This document shows positions 49,301 to 59,565 of a stretch of DNA of 64,000 nucleotides, piece by piece. The notes under the pieces were generated by a model, which saw nothing but the letters and a program-made list of their open reading frames with translations, was not told the origin of the DNA and ran no database searches. The DNA is from Pomacea canaliculata (Eukaryota; Mollusca; Gastropoda; Architaenioglossa; Ampullariidae). The stretch is taken from positions 9,789,543-9,853,542 of the forward strand of contig NC_037598.1 of the NCBI RefSeq assembly GCF_003073045.1, written 5' to 3'. Position numbers and translations under genes: made by a program. The first letter of the stretch is position 1. The number at the start of each line of letters is the position of its first letter.

Positions 49301-51620
49301 ACTTTACAAGTTTTTTTGTTAAATCACAGCTATATAAACTGACAATCTGTCTTTTATCCTCTGAATACAGATGAATAGACACTTGGACAAAGTTAAGATC
49401 TTTGCATTTTGTTCTAATATCATTATATGTGTCACACTATAATAAGCAGTAAAGTTCACTTTCACACTCACAGCTACTCACAGCTGCTCACAGTATCATG
49501 TTCAAGGAACAAGGGTTGCTGAGTTTAAGGATAAAATAAATTGGAATCTGAGTACACAGTCCTTATTTCAAAATGTAGAAAAGATACTTCTCTGCTTATT
49601 ATTTAGCTTTATATAAAAGTTAGTTACCATTTGTATCTATCTCTTCTTTTAAGATTAGTGTACAATTAGTGTATGTACACATGCAAGTCTTTGTTTAATC
49701 TCTGCCATGAAAAGATTTTATCACAGAGTCCTTGATTAGGGACCCAACTTGTTCTGCCCCAATCCTCTTGGGTTATATAAGCAAATATCTGAAAGCACAG
49801 TCTGCTACGAGGTTACTGTGTTTGTCTTACCCATTATTTAACACATTTTACAACAGCAAAGATCATGTGATCAACCATTATGTGATCTCTCCATACATCA
49901 TCTTGTTTGATAAATAATAATAATAATTGTAAAGCACATTTCCCCATGAACTCAATGCGCTGCACATAAAAGACAACAAACAAGCCAACAGTCAGCCATA
50001 CAGAAACATAAGCGCCAGGAAACATATAACATGACTGGACAAACTGAGGGGTATGCAGGACATTACTCCTGATAATAAAAGACAATTCTTAAAGAGAATG
50101 GGTTTGAGACCAGATTTGAAAGCTTCAAAAGTAGGCACAGACCAACAAGAGGGAGGAAAAAATTCCAAAACAGTGGGGCCAGAAAACAAAAGGGGTGAGT
50201 GTACTATGTATTTACAGCTGAATCCCAATATAACACATGGAATTTTGAAAAATGGTATTCTGCTAATCCATCTACTGTTCCCCCATTTTAACAAATGGCA
50301 CCAAGTCATTTTTGGAAAATCTAATCAGGTACAGTATGGAGTGGGGTTGTATGCATATCTGTGTATGAAGTACGCATGTATATTACATTTTGAACAGAAT
50401 CTCCAACATTTTGTGTGCTACATGCATGCAAATCAATAAAGGTAAAAGACAACTTCATCTCTGGTCATTTGTTGATTATGAATCATGAGAGTATCATGTT
50501 ATTTAACTATTAACATTTTCACTGTGAGAAATGTTACTCAAACCTTTATTATCTTTTTTAATGGAATATGACCATTATTGTCATTTTTTATGAAACACAA
50601 TATATTCAGAGAGCATGAGTCTAGTGTTATTATGTTGGTGGATGGTCATGGATGATGCATAAGCCAACATGCCCCTACAACTTAGGCTTTCTGCCCAGTT
50701 TTATTTTAGAAAATACAGCAGAAATCTGGGCACAAGTCTGACTTACCAGGGCCAGCAGTAGAATGCCCATTTAACTAATATAAAGGTAGGCTTTGAAGCC
50801 TGGCAGAAGTTTCTGGGAAACACTATAAATATGAATGAAACTGGTTTTATTAGTTGTTAGGGTTAGGGTATTGACTAAGCACTTGACATGATGCCAAGTG
50901 ATTTCCATAACACTATAACACTTTTCTGCTAAATAGTTTTTATTCTTGAGTCTAAAATGATCTGGCTAATGGTAAACTTCATCATTTATTACTTGAAAAC
51001 CTCAAAATTTTGTAATCAGTTTTTGAAACTTTATTTTATTTCAAATACTTGGATCATTATGGGTAAGAAGTATATACAACGTGCGATTGGTCGGAAAAGT
51101 GGGAGTATTTCAGCCTAATGGAAACTCATATAAACTGCCCTTTACTGGTAGTGATGGTGTCCCTAACCCACACACTTCCATTATATCTTGGATCTATGAA
51201 TAAATATGTGTAAGTAAATATCTTTGAAGCGAAGGTATTTTATCAGTCCACTGTGATAACGATACTACGAAAAGAAGAATAAGACTAGACTCATAATTTC
51301 TGATTTAGACACATGAAGGTCTTCTTTTTATGGTAAACCCTGAGCATATCAGTTCCAAACAGAAAGAAATCTTCCAGTTTAATTAGTAAATGTCACTCAT
51401 ATTAGTTTATTTTCACTAAAAAGCAACTAATAATAATAATCAGACGCTTCGACACTACCAAATTTCGCAGAAGTGAGTTAGGCACAGTTTTAGGTGTAAG
51501 GAATTTTATGTTCTCGTCTTGTAACTCACGTGATCGAAGTTTTTTCCGAAGATCAGCATGGACACTTTTTACAACTGATGCTAGCCTTATGTGTTCTTTC
51601 TTTCCTTGCTTTTCGTCCAT
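36989..51620 (-). CDS. BMT2: S-adenosylmethionine sensor upstream of mTORC1 (SAMTOR/BMT2); 5 exons
   Basis: SAMTOR is a class I methyltransferase-fold protein that senses SAM and links GATOR1 and KICSTOR to mTORC1. In transcription order the exons are 51620-51530, 47729-47180, 40177-40063, 38845-38589 and 37331-36989: 1356 nt, 451 aa, all junctions GT/AG and in phase. Residues 9-31 carry the N-terminal [16 protein letters not shown] helix. [10 protein letters not shown] and [13 protein letters not shown] are the conserved helical region. Motif I is [13 protein letters not shown] (222-234), followed by [31 protein letters not shown] and [10 protein letters not shown]228 and D246 align with human G172 and D190, reported as essential for SAM binding. 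Human SAMTOR is 405 aa; the extra length is a low-complexity insert in exon 2. The C-terminal tail is poorly conserved. The start is the first ATG of the exon 1 frame. Confidence 0.96.
38546..38590 (-). repeat. Tandemly repeated 5' splice-site sequence at SAMTOR exon 4
   Basis: On the minus strand the authentic donor AG/GTAGTT (GT at 38588-38587) is followed by three more AGGTAGTT or AGGTAATT copies, with GT at 38577-38576, 38565-38564 and 38552-38551. They are spaced 11, 12 and 13 nt within a TTAACTACCTAT-type degenerate repeat. The in-phase donor is the first one. Confidence 0.8.
38589..38845 (-). CDS. BMT2: SAMTOR coding exon 4 (methyltransferase core)
   Basis: Acceptor GTCGACAG and donor GTAGTT. 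It encodes [10 protein letters not shown], the conserved [20 protein letters not shown] segment and [20 protein letters not shown], nearly collinear with human SAMTOR. An in-frame TAG begins one base after the donor, so failure to splice truncates the protein. Confidence 0.96.
40063..40177 (-). CDS. BMT2: SAMTOR coding exon 3 (SAM-binding motif I)
   Basis: Acceptor TATTTTGTAG, donor GTATGT. It encodes [20 protein letters not shown] and [11 protein letters not shown]. The glycine-rich motif I and the Asp 18 residues downstream are the SAM-contacting positions. Confidence 0.96.
42012..42155 (-). mobile_element. tRNA-derived SINE copy (family A) in SAMTOR intron 2
   Basis: On the minus strand, GAGGATTGGCTGTCCTGG is followed by a good B box (GGTTCACATCTC), CGTCTCGGGCAC, then GCATGTGGCACC and GCTCGGCGTGAAACA. 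The A-box part of the head is damaged. It shares its body and tail with the copies at 13.0 and 44.2 kb. Confidence 0.8.
44125..44340 (-). mobile_element. tRNA-derived SINE copy (family A) in SAMTOR intron 2
   Basis: The most complete head of the family. On the minus strand a pol III A box-like GACACAATGGTTAAGC is followed by ATCAATACAGTGAAGATC and a B box GGTTCAGCTCC, then GACATGGCCTTGCTGGCTTG and GAAAACACCAGTTGTC. It lies in the same orientation as the host gene. Confidence 0.8.
47180..47729 (-). CDS. BMT2: SAMTOR coding exon 2 (helical region and variable insert)
   Basis: Acceptor TTTGTTTTCAG, donor GTGAGC. The first third encodes [29 protein letters not shown] and [20 protein letters not shown], all alignable with human SAMTOR. 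The remaining 120 or so residues are a Ser/Asp/Cys-rich insert, longer than the human linker and without recognised motifs. Confidence 0.95.
47730..51529 (-). other. SAMTOR intron 1
   Basis: A 3.8-kb AT-rich intron. It contains one retroelement-tail repeat (49908-50220). Two TTAGGG units occur at 50857-50868. No extra exon was found. Confidence 0.8.
49908..50220 (+). repeat. Interspersed repeat fragment starting with TAA triplets
   Basis: ATAATAATAATAATTG, then TAAAGCACATTTCCCC, CAATGCGCTGCACATAAAAG, and further on GAATGGGTTTGAGACCAGAT and AGTGGGGCCAG. This layout is that of a widespread animal repeat class whose reversed copies start with a triplet microsatellite followed by the GCGC.TT..C block. 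The element has not been named. Confidence 0.6.
51530..51620 (-). CDS. BMT2: SAMTOR coding exon 1
   Basis: ATG at 51620-51618, donor GTGAGT at 51529; it ends after the first base of a His codon. It encodes [20 protein letters not shown] and [10 protein letters not shown], matching the human GVVKSVHRRLRKKYRE segment near its N-terminus. The frame is open a little further upstream but without an ATG. A TATATATA run lies 27-35 bp upstream of the ATG. Confidence 0.93.
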
Positions 51621-51639
51621 GAGACTTTTGCACAATCTA

Positions 51640-54600
51640 GAGCCTACTATATATACACAGCCAGCAACTTCGCAACAAGCTGAGAAACAGGAAAGAGTTA
51701 TTGCGCATGGCGGAAAAAGAAGTACCTAAGTGCTGACCCAAAACCTGTCGTCTGCTACTAGTATGAGTTTATCGCATACGTACACCTGCTTCGAAAAAAA
51801 AGAGAACTAAAACACGGCAAAGATATACAATGGACAAATTCTAATTAATTATAGTTCATAAACGTCCAAATAAGAAATCTTATGTCATCAAACTTCAGTT
51901 TTGTAAAATTAGTAAAAAGAACATTTCGTTCTACTGTTGTGCATTAAGATATTAATTTTAACTCCAAAACAGCAATGCTAACAGGAATCCTCTTTGGGTG
52001 CCTAGCGAAATATTTTCCAGTCAGATCTGAGCATGCCTGCGTGCTGCCGATCTCGCAAGCACGGCCTAGTCACTATGCGAGCCTTTGTTTGTTATTTTCT
52101 GTTTACACAGCGGGTGCGTGTGACGTCACCATGGACTGCCGCTTTACTGATTAGAAAAACAATGTGTACCTACGCGATAAAAAAGAAATCTAGACACGTT
52201 GCGAAGTTTGAATTTAGCAAACCATAAGACAGCGGTTTCATATTGAGAAATTTAGCACCTAATTTACTTTTCCCTTAAATATACTTGTTTTTAAAGGGCG
52301 AAACGGTCTTCTACTTCGTATTTGTTCCTCGCGCAGTGATATATTTTTATTTACAGCAGTGATGAGTCTCTTGTGTGTTGTCTTCGAAGGCTGAAATTCA
52401 CTGTTAAGCGTGGCTTTGCAAAAGTGGCAACTTTTGTTCAAGGTAAGGGTCAGAGTGTAGATAGTTACCAATCGTTTTATATTTTTAGAGTATTTCACGA
52501 CGGAAGTAGTTATTCTTAAGCAGGCTGACCCTGTGTAAGTGCTATCATAAACACGCCGAGTACGGCGGCCGATATTTCTTGCCATCGATAAATAATTTGC
52601 ATAGCAAATGAGTCCTCCTTGAACCCATTTTGCTGTGTAGAACATAAAAGCGCGGAAATGTCATAGGAAATGCAATGCAGAAGTGAATGGCCACAACCGG
52701 TCTTGAAGTGCCTTTGAATGAAATGATAGAGGAAGTCCTCTCACGAAAGTAGGACAAAGAAATTGGGGTTTGGCGGTTGTTGATTTTGTTCGGCAGCCAT
52801 TGGCAGGGTCATTCATAAACAATCTGTTTGAGACACTGGAGTCGAAGTACGAGGTTGCTGACCCAGCGCGATTTTTTAGGATATGATCGGTGTTAAGTTT
52901 TTAAACACACATTTTCGGTGTCTTTGATGCCAACTGAAAACACATCTATGCTGTAGATCGAAATCTACCTCCGTACGTGTATGCCATCCGCTTTAAGGAA
53001 GGATCCTTTCGTCGTGCAATAACTTCGGCTGTTAGGCTATGGCTAGGTGTATCCTCATGTTGTACCGTGACAGACGACATTGATGTCCCCCACCAAAAAA
53101 AAGTAAAGCCTCAAAAACTTCCGTAATTTTTTAAGCACGCTTAAAGAATGTAACAGACGCAGGAAAGAGATGAAGATAGTGGCAATCAGACTGTAAATAT
53201 GAAAAAGTAACCTTGTATTGCCTGCATTTAAGTTTTAAGAGCGAGCGAGATAAATTTTGCGACAGTGCCTTGCGACGGGACATTTTTTTTTTTTCATGGT
53301 TGCGCGCTGCCGCTGACACACATTTGATCCAGATAATATTCCTAATATTTCTGAAATGTGTGACGCTTTACTAATTTAACATTCTCATTAAGGCTTCAAG
53401 TCCTTCCGCGCTTTGCCTATCTCCTAAGGAAAATGTCAAGGTGTGCTTAACTCTTGTTTAGACACTAGTTGTGGTAAATTTCTAACTTTTACAACTTCAA
53501 CGGTCAGTTTTTTAATCCGTTCATGACCTCAGAACTTTTCATATATGCCAATCTAATAATGATTAGTTGTTATTTAGAAGCATAATTTTATGTATAGAAA
53601 AATTTAAGGATTGATTTAAAAATGAAGAAATAAACACAAAGGAAATAGACTGGAAATCGCGCCTTCATATTGTCTATCATTGAAACATTGTGGTAAACTT
53701 TTAAAAACAAAGTTTTCATAACATTGGGCACAGATATTTTTATAGTGTTAAATCCATCTTTAATATATTTTAGCCTCATTTAGTGCATTAAAAGTAAACT
53801 AGTGTATCACATTTGCTACAGTGTTGTCCTGCTTCTGTGACAGATTAGCATTGTTGAATGGTGATCAAGCCTTTATATTTATTTTATTTTGAAGACTGAA
53901 AGTCTGAGTTGCGCAAGCTTTTTTACACTTCAAAGCAACCAGTTCTAATTTGTTTTCCCCTCTCCATCATTGAGATAGATAAAGTTAAAGATGCTTCTTT
54001 TCAAGTCAAATCACCAGATTATCAGTTATTCTGCATGCAATTATCTGGAAATCAAGAGAATTTTCATGATTATTCACACATTGAAACAATACTAGATATC
54101 TGTATTTGAAGTATGGGAATTGATATTGATTCTAAGCATGTTCTAGAGGACAGCACTGTCTGAAAGGTCTCCCACACACATAGTACAAAATGATTTTTTT
54201 CCCTCTTTTTTCGTAATAGAAGACTGCTGTTCATGTGTGTCACCAGATTTTTTTATGATATTAACTGGATGCTAATGGTAGTGATAATTTAGTATTGTCA
54301 GGTACATCTATTGTATTACATTCCAGCAGATGTTGCACCTAGCTTTCAGAAAAATGTATTTTCATTTTTCGCTCAGTTCAATATGTAATTCAATAATATG
54401 TTAAAAGATAGTAGAGAAGCAATGTATTTGTATAGTTTCCTTACTTTTTGTACATGAATATGATAGAGAGAGAGAAGAGATAGACAGGTGAGGTGTGGAA
54501 CTGGAAGGCAGGGGAGAGAAAATTGTCAGTTAGTTTTGGATTTTTGCACTTCTTCTCTCCATCCCACAGTGGTGTGGAATAGTATGTTTACGGTGCTGTG

Positions 54601-57350
54601 AATAATTTAAATGAAATGACTGAGTACAACTATTCAACCAAGTTCTGCGTTGAACTTGTTCACTATCTTGGATTGTGTAAACAGAGAGAAAAGAGGGGTG
54701 GTACAGTAAACACTGTTGTCCAGTACAACCCAACAAGGCTCAATTTGGGGAAAGGAGAGAGCTCAGTGCAATTTATTAAGCAGTTGTGCTAAGTTTGTGC
54801 CAGTTGACAGGGGTTGGCTTGGGTAGCTCATACTGTTTGGTGTTACTAAAGCCTAAGCTGCATAAAAGGCCTGGTACTTGGGTAAATAAACTGCCTTGTG
54901 CATGGCTAAACATGGTAACAGTAGTGACCAACCCAGGAGAGGAACAGGTATGCCCATTCTGATAGTGAGATAAAAATGTGAACATGCCAAGTACAAAAAG
55001 TTTATTGCCATTGTTATGTTTTTTTTTTTTTTTTTGAGTTAACCTAGAGTACACCAAAGTGTTGAGCCAAAGGCACTAGACAGACACATGATACACATAC
55101 TCGCTTTCTCAAAGTAACATATGTGTCATACATTATTCATGATAATAAATTACAGTGCTAAATGTATGCATTTTTCTTTCTAACAAGTATGTCTTTATTC
55201 GGGCATAACTTGGAGGTGCTTATGGAATTTGTGGTCTACTGTTATCTGTACTAATGTGAGGTAGATCCATATAACTCCTTGTGCATTACTGCTCATCTAA
55301 TGGCAAAGGCAGTTGTATTCTTTTTTTTCCTTCAGGAATAATATAGCTACGTAGTATGCAGAGCCAAACATGTACCTTTCATCATTCTGAATAATTGCTT
55401 TTTCATGTTGAGAATTCAGCAGAGTGCTTATAATACAAAGAAGTAATTTAATTGTACATGCAATTATCTTCTTAGGTTGTTCTCTCTTAATTGTCTCATG
55501 ATACATGCTGACAAATATATTAAAGTCCAAAAAAAGAGATAGGAGTTTTGATTCATACTGTCACTGGTGTACACACAAATATATATATAAGCACATTCTG
55601 TATTACAAATTATTGTGTAGCGTGAAGTATAGCAACCACCATTATGTGAATCAGAATTTTTTTTTTATAAAATTGAAATGAGCTTCATTAATATATAACA
55701 AGGCATCAAAACCCATATATCAGATGCCTTTGAATGGTCCAGTAACCTTATTTGTCAGTACAAAACCCATGATAATTTGCTGTGTTTTCTGTATCACATG
55801 TAGTAGTGATAAGTGTTCTCATGAGTTAGTGCATTTTGACATTGCCGGTGGCTGGTGGAGGTCTGCTGCCTCAAAAAGAGTGCAAGGAGTCTGACAAACA
55901 TCAGTGACGGTACCTGTCAAAAGGGGATGTCTAAAGTGGATTGACTTGATTTGTTGTCTGTCAGATTGCTACACACTGCAATAGAACATTTTATGAAAGT
56001 CTTAAGTCCTTAGGGTCCCAGTTTGAGATCAAAGTATGTGTATTCTTCTGTGCCCAAAGTCACATTGAGTCCGCACTTTTCTGCTCCCACTTTGCATGTC
56101 TCTCTTTCATTTTTAAAGCACTTTTGGCTATCAGGTTGATGTGTTTGCATTTTATTTTTTGTTTTTGTTTTTGCTCTTGTTTTTTTTTTTTTTGGTCGAG
56201 GCTGTTAACATCCTCAGCACTAAAGCTCTGAAATGGGCTTTTGACTTAAATTTTCTTTTAGTGTAATTTTTACATATAATGCTTAAGCTTTAATTCAATG
56301 CTTTCGCCTAATTAAAGATACCCGTTCTGTTTATTCTGAATGAAAGGCTTAGCGTTTGAAAGAATAATTCAACTTTCCTCTTCCGCACTTTTTTAATTGA
56401 CGGCCGTGTGACCATTTAAAAAGACAAGATGTCAGGTTTTATCAGTGTAGCACAAACGTGTGGTGCTCTCCAGATAATGCAGTAAGGACATCCAGATTGG
56501 TACCATATTAATAGTATGGTAAATCCAGACTGCTTTGAGATGAAGGGTCAGAGTTTCTTTGTTTTTACTTGTATCAGCCTTTCTCTTTGCCCCACTCTCG
56601 ACACCTACCCTTTCTCATTTATGTCTTGAAAATAATAATAGCTAATAATATGAGTATCAATCGAGGGGGCCTGCTCTGCAGGAGTGCTTCTTGATCAAGT
56701 AGCTGGCTATCTTGTCCTTTTGTGGATCCTCATACGTTACTGGTATGATTCGAGGGGTGTGAGGGTTGGGGAACATGGCTGCACAGGGTCATTCAGGCCG
56801 AAGATTCTGTTTGGTATCCATGTTCAAATGTGATGAACACTGGCAAGAGCTCTTTCACGGCTGGTAAGGCAGCTGATTCATCCTTTGCCGCCCTTAACTG
56901 TATGGGGTGAGGGGTAGGGGAAGATAGGTTAAGTGTCTGTGTCTCTCATACTCTCTCACACACAGAGGGGTGGATTGAAGGAATGTGGGATTTGCGATCT
57001 GATATCTGGTTCCCGTAGCAACTTCATACGATTTTCAAAGAAGTGCACACTGAAAGGCCGCGTGGGAGATATTTTGGCATAACACATGGGTAACAGACCG
57101 AAGAAACAGCCAGATGGTTTGGAGGATGTTCAAAAACTGTAGATTTTATTTTCTTTACGATGTACTTGAAATACAGTTGGGGAAGTGACACATCTAGCTG
57201 ACACAACTGTCAACACATAACTATACAGCTTCCCAGCTTGCCCTCAATCGTTGTGATATTGAAGGTCACGGCTAAGAGTAGACCAGTACTTTAAGAGCCT
57301 TTAAAACATTATTTTGTGTTCGTATGCCTTTTTATTCCTTTTGATTTTAG
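51640..57350. other. Divergent intergenic region between SAMTOR and the FoxP-like gene
   Basis: No exon was recognised. The SAMTOR-proximal part (51.6-53 kb) has mixed composition with CpGs, a CRE palindrome and an ATGGCGG motif (51705-51711). From 53.3 to 56.6 kb it is AT-rich with T-runs. C/G-rich stretches begin again near 56.7 kb. Confidence 0.5.
52120..52129 (-). promoter_or_regulatory. Palindromic CRE (GTGACGTCAC) upstream of SAMTOR
   Basis: A perfect full-length cyclic-AMP response element palindrome, about 500 bp upstream of the SAMTOR ATG. A forkhead-like TGTTTAC lies on the + strand 14 bp away (52100-52106). Full CREs are typical of CREB/ATF-regulated promoters; function here is inferred. 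Confidence 0.5.
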
Positions 57351-57354
57351 GCAG

Positions 57355-57595
57355 CGATCTCCTTGATGGGCACGAGGGAGAACGCAGACCTCATGGCATT
57401 TGATCTGCACTAAAAGTGCTTTCATCCTTAAAGGAAGAGGGTAGAGATTGGAGAAGGGAAGATAAAAGGGGAGAACGATTGAGAAGTGTGCGCGCTTGCC
57501 TCGAGACCAGATTCGAACCAGCTACCTTCCAGTTCTCGCAACTGGCCGTTTTGCCACTACGCTACCGGACCGCCCTGCTTGATTGAGGTCTTGCA
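57355..57595 (-). mobile_element. tRNA-derived SINE copy (family B)
   Basis: On the minus strand the head carries an A box (TAGCGTAGTGG) and a perfect B box (GGTTCGAATCTG) with tRNA-like spacing (57497-57580). The body after it is unrelated to the family A copies and ends with AAAGCACTTTTAGTGCAGAT and GAGGTCTGCGTTCTC. The acceptor stem does not pair, so it is a SINE head and not a functional tRNA gene. Confidence 0.75.
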
Positions 57596-57839
57596 TGCTT
57601 CCGCTAGTGAAACTGCCAAGCAGCGCGCTAGCTATAAACTGTCTTGGCAGACGTTAGCGGAGATCGTCGCATGTGACTTGGCGAACTCTCGTAACGCTAA
57701 GTACAATGCCGCTTTGATTCAGAGAGAAATTTGTGTGCGGAAATTAACACAATGTGGGCAGTACAAGTTGTTAGACAAAGCCGCATGCAACCGTTTTGTT
57801 GCTTAATTTGTGGGGTTTGTTCTTTCTTTCTCTCCCTTC

Positions 57840-58860
57840 CCTTCCCTCCCCCAACCCCCTCTGCCTCAGCTCTTCGTGAAAGAGGAGGGGCCGCCGAGAG
57901 CGTGGACGAGAAAGCTAGTGGGTTGGATTGGTCTGCTGCCTAGCCACCGACACCCCTTTCCAGCTAGGGGTGGGGACTGACGCTGGGCGAAGCACGTGGC
58001 GCTATTAGGCTGTCTGATGAACCGTCGAATGAGCGCGCGCGCGTGTGTGCATGTGGTGAGCGCCTGCAGCCGCGTCTGTCTGGAGGCTTGTTCCGTATCT
58101 CTGAGGCATGAGACGCGGCGTAGCGTACTTATAGTTTGATAACTTTTTTTTCCCCATGTGCCCTTGATGCTCCTGTTTCCGGGGCGCTCGCTCGCACTCG
58201 CGCAGCCGCAGTCGCGCTGTATGCGTTCCTGAATCGTCATCGAAGTTTTCTCCTAATGGCGCCCGTCCGTAGTTGGCTTGTTTTGAGGTGAGCCCGCGTG
58301 CGTGCGTGTGCCATAGGCGAAGTGTTTCCAGCTCGTTGGAGCTGCATTGGGGATGGGGGGGCACAGTGTCGTGTGGCAATGGCAGGGTAAGCAGGTCGAC
58401 TAAAACAGCCAGGCGAGCAAAGAATCCCAGGCCAGCGGCAGAGAGGTTTGTCGATAACAGTTTTTCATCCATTCCGTGAGAGCGAAGATAAGCGCCCCCT
58501 TTTTTCATCTCTGGCGCTTTTTCGGGTGTTAGGGTTTTAAAAATATCTGTCCGTATCTTATCTGTCGCTCCAGAGACATCGAATGACTACAAGATCTCGT
58601 AAGAGTTATGGTCGCTTCACTGACGACTATTTTAAAAATCTGCATTTGTGATTGGAATCTTTGAAGCACGACTGTGTTAAGACACTGCTCCGTGCTTACC
58701 TGGTGCACACTTTTTTTTTTTTTGTATTGTACATTTCAAACGCTGAAAATTTTTCGAACATCTGAGAGGAGGAGAAGTTGAATGGCGAAGAGAGGCATTC
58801 TTGGAGACTCAACGACAGTCCTGAATTCTTCTCTGCGGAAAGTCGGTGAAAAGGAGCGAG
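57840..58860 (+). promoter_or_regulatory. CpG-rich upstream region of the FoxP-like gene
   Basis: CpG density rises sharply here, with a (GC)n(GT)n tract at 58033-58050 and many GCG triplets to 58480. A T-run follows (58708-58722). This is the likely promoter and 5' UTR; the start site is not identifiable. An in-frame TGA at 58822-58824 closes the frame upstream of the ATG at 58861. Confidence 0.5.
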
Positions 58861-59565
58861 ATGGTGGTTGAAGCCCAACCTTGCGTGAGTGGTGCCGCAC
58901 TGGAGTCGAAAGGGTCCCATCGCGACAAACCAATGGAGAGCGGTCCTCCTCCGCTTCTTCACGTCCCAAGTCAGCAACTGTACGAGTCGCCACTACTTTA
59001 CCACCACCAGCAGCACCAGAACCAACAGCGACAGCACGGTGACAGACGCCCTTTATCAGCCTCCTGTGCGGCCGGCGTGAGCTTGGGTGGCTTCGCTCCT
59101 TCCCTGGGCGTTGTCGGGAACTGTTACGGTGGTAGTCTGCAGGGCAACCCCGTCAGCGACGTTCATGACAGACGGGACAGCGTGGTGCCTGGCCCCTACG
59201 CCGCTGGTGGTCGCAGCCGTGTGCAGGGTGCCCGTGGGGACACGGCCTTCGCTCGAGCTCGCCACCCGTCGGATGCTGCTTGCCGTGGCTGCGACGCTCA
59301 CTGCCAGACCAGCAGGACGCTGGTGATGCCCTCCAGCTCCTCCCCTCCTTATCTCTCGGCACCCGGGCACCACCTGGCGCTGCCCGCTAAAGAGCGCGTG
59401 CCGCCTCACTTTCATCGGGTGGATTTGAACCCCTCGCGCCGGTTTTCCGAGGATTCACTGGGATCGTCGCTTCCGCCTCAGGAGGGTCATGGCTACTTTC
59501 AGCAACACGACCGACGTGGAAGTGTGGGGCATTCGCCCACTTGGACCTCTAAGGTTCCGTTCCAG
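58861..59565 (+). CDS. FoxP-like gene, coding exon 1 (235 codons)
   Basis: The donor is CAG/GTATGG. The encoded N-terminal region is disordered in character. It carries RRDS (104-107), RRFS (193-196) and RRGS (218-221), three matches to the basophilic-kinase consensus RRxS, plus RRPLS at 62-66. A CRGCDAHC cluster lies at 141-148. The exon is GC-rich and CpG-rich against AT-rich intron on its 3' side, which supports real coding sequence. Confidence 0.75.

Noticed and set aside
50857..50868. Two TTAGGG units as an interstitial telomere
   Set aside because: Only two units without flanking degenerate copies; this can occur by chance.
57497..57580. Functional tRNA gene on the minus strand
   Set aside because: A and B boxes are good, but the acceptor stem does not pair and SINE body sequence follows, so it is a SINE head.
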